Part shown: positions 61,846-64,000 of the stretch, piece after piece
How the letters are laid out: each line of letters begins with the position of its first letter
Numbering within the stretch: the stretch's first letter is position 1
From: Pseudomonas hefeiensis
Lineage (GTDB): Bacteria > Pseudomonadota > Gammaproteobacteria > Pseudomonadales > Pseudomonadaceae
Length of the DNA: 64,000 nt
Assembly (NCBI RefSeq): GCF_030687835.1
Contig: NZ_CP117449.1
Coordinates: 3,596,001-3,660,000, forward strand
Direction: 5' to 3'
Notes under the pieces: generated by a model
The model's input: only the letters and a program-made list of their open reading frames with translations
Database searches by the model: none
Told to the model about the DNA's origin: nothing
Translations under genes and position numbers: made by a program

Positions 61846-61850
61846 CAAGC

Positions 61851-61931
61851 GGGCTTGCTCGCGAAGGCGTCGGCACATCCAACAATGATGTCGCCTGACA
61901 ATCCGCTATCGCGAGCAAGCCCGCTCCCACA
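61851..61931. repeat. REPIN split by the IS110 element (right part)
   Basis: Begins in mid-arm with gggcttgctcgcgaag and continues to the intact right arm gcgagcaagcccgctcccaca. The missing start of the left arm (ctgtgggagc) is at 60597-60606 on the other side of the IS. Confidence 0.88.
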
Positions 61932-62113
61932 AGGTTCAGCCCCAGGCTTCAATGTTATCGGGCTTTGTATGCCAATGTGTCCGCCACAGGCAGGGGTACA
62001 CAGGCTTGCAAACGGCCGCGTTGCAGACACACCCCACTTACAGCCGTTTGAAAAACTCCCTCGTGTCCCCGGTCGCTATTCACGACCGGGCCCTCACCCC
62101 AAGGAGCCTTCTC

Positions 62114-62779
62114 ATGCCTGCTTCCACGTTTCGTTTCCAGGGCTGGTCGCTGTTCAGCCTGCTCGCCGCCCTGGTGCTGTTGATGACCGCACTGACCCTG
62201 GCGCTCAACCCGGACCTGACCGAGGGTGTGCGCAGCGCCATCCGCGCCACGGCCCGCTCATCCTTCGCCCTGTTTCTGCTGGCCTTCACCGCCTCGGCGT
62301 TCGCCGTGCTGGTGCCGTCGCCCCTGAGCCGGGCCCTGGTCCGCGAGCGACGTTTCATCGGCTTGGCCTTCGCGTTTTCCCATCTGGTGCACGCCGTGCT
62401 GATCTACAGCTACGGCCAGCTCAACCCCGAGTTCTGGCCGGGTCGCACCACCCTTGGCAATGTCCCCGGCTCCGTCGGCTACGTGTTCATCCTGCTGCTG
62501 GCCCTGACCTCCTTCAAAAGCACCACGCGCCTGATTGGCGCCAAAGCCTGGAAATGCCTGCACGTCAGCGGCATGTGGGTGCTGGTGGCGATCTTTGCTT
62601 ACTCCAACTTCAAGCGCATCCCCATGAGTGCCTGGTACGTGTTGCCCTTCGGCCTGACCTGCGCCGCCATCGCGATCCGTCTGGTGGGCAAGCTCGCCCA
62701 GGCCAACTCGCGCCGAAAGAATTCCTCCCCGTTGGATCGCGCAGCAGCCGCTCCGGTTGCCACTGACAAACCGAACTGA
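62114..62779 (+). CDS. Ferric-reductase-like transmembrane protein
   Basis: A 221-residue membrane protein with six hydrophobic segments and histidines placed for haem binding ([26 protein letters not shown]), as in the ferric-reductase/MsrQ membrane domain. ATG 62114 has a perfect aaggag 7 nt upstream. 17 nt before the HvfX-like gene, so probably co-transcribed; perhaps a haem-b electron carrier for redox handling of metal. Confidence 0.78.
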   Translation: MPASTFRFQGWSLFSLLAALVLLMTALTLALNPDLTEGVRSAIRATARSSFALFLLAFTASAFAVLVPSPLSRALVRERRFIGLAFAFSHLVHAVLIYSYGQLNPEFWPGRTTLGNVPGSVGYVFILLLALTSFKSTTRLIGAKAWKCLHVSGMWVLVAIFAYSNFKRIPMSAWYVLPFGLTCAAIAIRLVGKLAQANSRRKNSSPLDRAAAAPVATDKPN

Positions 62780-62796
62780 GCCCCGGGAGATCGATC

Positions 62797-63294
62797 ATGT
62801 CTGCAGATGTTTTGAAAGGCCTGCGCATAACGCTCGAACAGGCCGGGACATGGCTCGGGCCATTGGGCCTGCGCCTGTTCCTGGCCTGGGAGTTTTTTGA
62901 ATCCGGGCGGGAGAAATGGCAGGGCGAAAACTGGTTTGCCCAAATCCAGGCGGCATTCCCCTTCCCCTTCAACCACCTGCCGGCCAGTTGGAACTGGGAA
63001 TTGTCGATGTGGGCCGAACTGCTCTGCGCCATCGCCCTGCTGATGGGCCTGGGCACCCGCCTTTCGGCGCTGGTGTTGATGGTGGTCACAGTCGTCGCCA
63101 CCGCTGCCGTGCACTGGCCGGCGGATTGGTCAACCTTGAGTGAACTGGCCCAGGGGTATGCCATCACCAATAAAGGCCACGGCAACTTCAAACTGCCGTT
63201 GATCTATCTGGTGGCGTTGTTGCCGTTGGTGTTGCAGGGGGCCGGGAAGTTGAGTGTGGATGCTGTGCTGAAGATCGGCCTGCACCGCCAATAG
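62797..63294 (+). CDS. DoxX-family membrane protein, HvfX-like
   Basis: A 165-residue DoxX-like protein with four membrane segments, starting [22 protein letters not shown], with [21 protein letters not shown] in the middle and the acidic/aromatic loop ([20 protein letters not shown]). It resembles the HvfX proteins that accompany copper-binding RiPP maturation genes. That fits the HvfC gene facing it at the window edge. Shine-Dalgarno ggag 9 nt upstream. Confidence 0.72.
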   Translation: MSADVLKGLRITLEQAGTWLGPLGLRLFLAWEFFESGREKWQGENWFAQIQAAFPFPFNHLPASWNWELSMWAELLCAIALLMGLGTRLSALVLMVVTVVATAAVHWPADWSTLSELAQGYAITNKGHGNFKLPLIYLVALLPLVLQGAGKLSVDAVLKIGLHRQ

Positions 63295-63313
63295 TGCAAT
63301 TGGCGCATAACCT

Positions 63314-63402
63314 TGTGGGAGCGGGCTTGATCGCGAAGGCGGTGTGTCAGTCGACTTAGTTTTGACTGACACACCGCCTTCGCGAGCAAGCCCGCTCCCA
63401 CA
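63314..63402. repeat. REPIN
   Basis: Inverted tgtgggagcgggcttga / complement arms between the convergent HvfX-like and HvfC genes. Confidence 0.9.
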
Positions 63403-63427
63403 GGTGTTGGCATTTCAAGTGGGCGGA

Positions 63428-64000
63428 TTACGGCTGCACCCCGACAACCCCTTCCCTGTGCATCTGGCGCAACAACATCACCGCGCTGTCCATGAATTCG
63501 CTTGAATCCACCCCCGCCTCCCGTGCCAGCGCCAACAACTGATCGCGCCCAGCCAACCCGGGAAACTGCCCGATACGCTGCAACAGCCGCCAGGCCAACG
63601 GACTGAGCTCAGAAAAGCGCACCGCAAACCCAGGCGTTCGCCGCACCAGCAGCAGCGTCGGTTGCGGCGGTGGCGTCGATGGCTGGTAGCCGGGCGCCAG
63701 GCGATGGACCGGCCAGAGGTACGCCAGCGGCCAGGCCAAAGGTGAAACACGCAAAGACCGATCGAGCAATGCTGCCTCGTCACTGGCCGGCAGCGACTCG
63801 ACTTGCGCTTGCAGCAGCGCCATTTCGACCCACTCGTAGTGAGCCAGCTCGGCCATGAACGCCGGTTCGTCAGGCGACTGCCGGGCCGCGAGATAGCCCA
63901 CGAACTCCCCGGCAATGTCTGCGAAGCGCGGTGCGAGGCAACGATGCTCACGCAGGAAACGGCGTACGCAGACCCGCCAAGCCTCCGGCCCCAGCACGCT
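63428..64000 (-). CDS. HvfC-family RiPP maturation protein (5' end outside window)
   Basis: About 190 residues of the C-terminal part are visible. They include LGPEAWRVCVRRFLREHRC, the FMAELAHYEWVEMALL helix and SPLAWPLAYLWPVHRLAPGYQP, which are typical of the DUF2063/HvfC partner proteins. HvfC assists HvfB (an MbnB-like iron enzyme, DUF692) in converting cysteines of a DUF2282 precursor to copper-binding groups. HvfB and the precursor should lie just beyond the right edge. The gene continues past 64000. Confidence 0.82.
   Translation of the reverse strand, partial: SVLGPEAWRVCVRRFLREHRCLAPRFADIAGEFVGYLAARQSPDEPAFMAELAHYEWVEMALLQAQVESLPASDEAALLDRSLRVSPLAWPLAYLWPVHRLAPGYQPSTPPPQPTLLLVRRTPGFAVRFSELSPLAWRLLQRIGQFPGLAGRDQLLALAREAGVDSSEFMDSAVMLLRQMHREGVVGVQP

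Larger units (their letters stand above)
60607..61850 (-). mobile_element. IS110-family insertion sequence inside a REP palindrome
   Basis: The element, about 1244 bp, is bounded by agc on both sides (60604-60606 and 61848-61850). Removing it rejoins ctgtgggagc and gggcttgctcgcga into a perfect REP arm. On the element's own (-) strand the shared bases are gCT, so the CT core known for IS110/IS621 is retained at both ends. Non-coding ends are about 206 nt upstream of the transposase and about 98 nt downstream, the layout of the IS110 (not IS1111) group. There are no terminal inverted repeats, as expected. Confidence 0.88.

Noticed and set aside
61952..62113. Longer start for the ferric-reductase-like protein
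   Set aside because: The extension lacks a Shine-Dalgarno and hydrophobic character, while ATG 62114 has a perfect aaggag and starts the first membrane segment.

Overview
This 64 kb window reads as chromosomal DNA of a Pseudomonas species, most likely of the P. fluorescens group. The support is high GC, two abundant families of Pseudomonas-type intergenic palindromes, and a gene content matching known Pseudomonas loci: the ped/exa quinoprotein alcohol-oxidation locus, nosP-nahK, lhp hydroxyproline catabolism and the aco acetoin operon. I see no tRNA, rRNA or CRISPR.

Positions 1-24.7 kb hold a PQQ-dependent alcohol-oxidation locus. It contains an ErcA-type iron alcohol dehydrogenase (cut by the left edge), an orphan pqqA, the aldehyde dehydrogenase exaC, and two quinoprotein alcohol dehydrogenases. 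One (PedH-like) has the Asp-x-Asp signature of lanthanide enzymes. The other (PedE/ExaA-like) has Ser at that place and is expected to use calcium. Around them are cytochrome c-550, a SoxYZ-like carrier, a metallo-beta-lactamase-fold hydrolase, periplasmic binding proteins, a beta-propeller protein, an ABC-2 transporter, a CXXCW protein, the regulators PedS2/PedR2 and AgmR, and nosP-nahK (NO sensor and hybrid kinase). Short DNA motifs recur in front of several of these genes and look like a regulon. A porin closes the block.

Positions 25-34 kb are an accessory stretch: a glucarate-dehydratase-like enzyme with a LysR regulator, an ADP-ribosylglycohydrolase, a SnoaL-like protein, a LysR/tautomerase/SDR group sharing a duplicated promoter element, and a TonB-dependent siderophore receptor.

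Positions 34-46.6 kb are a hydroxyproline catabolic cluster: a GntR regulator, 4-hydroxyproline epimerase, a three-subunit D-hydroxyproline dehydrogenase, an AraC regulator, an amino-acid ABC transporter whose ATPase gene is frameshifted twice, a fused aconitase X, a second proline-racemase-family protein lacking both catalytic cysteines, and the DapA-type deaminase. Positions 47-56 kb hold DinB and small membrane proteins, then the acetoin operon acoXABC-bdhA with its sigma-54 activator AcoR, a clear -24/-12 promoter and an upstream inverted repeat.

Positions 56-64 kb hold a DipZ-like thiol-redox protein, a two-component system, and an IS110-family element inserted precisely inside a REP palindrome. 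Its non-coding 5' end folds into a bridge-RNA-like structure, and part of it is complementary to that very target. The right edge (ferric-reductase-like protein, HvfX-like DoxX protein, HvfC) is the end of a probable copper-binding RiPP (Hvf/bufferin-type) locus.
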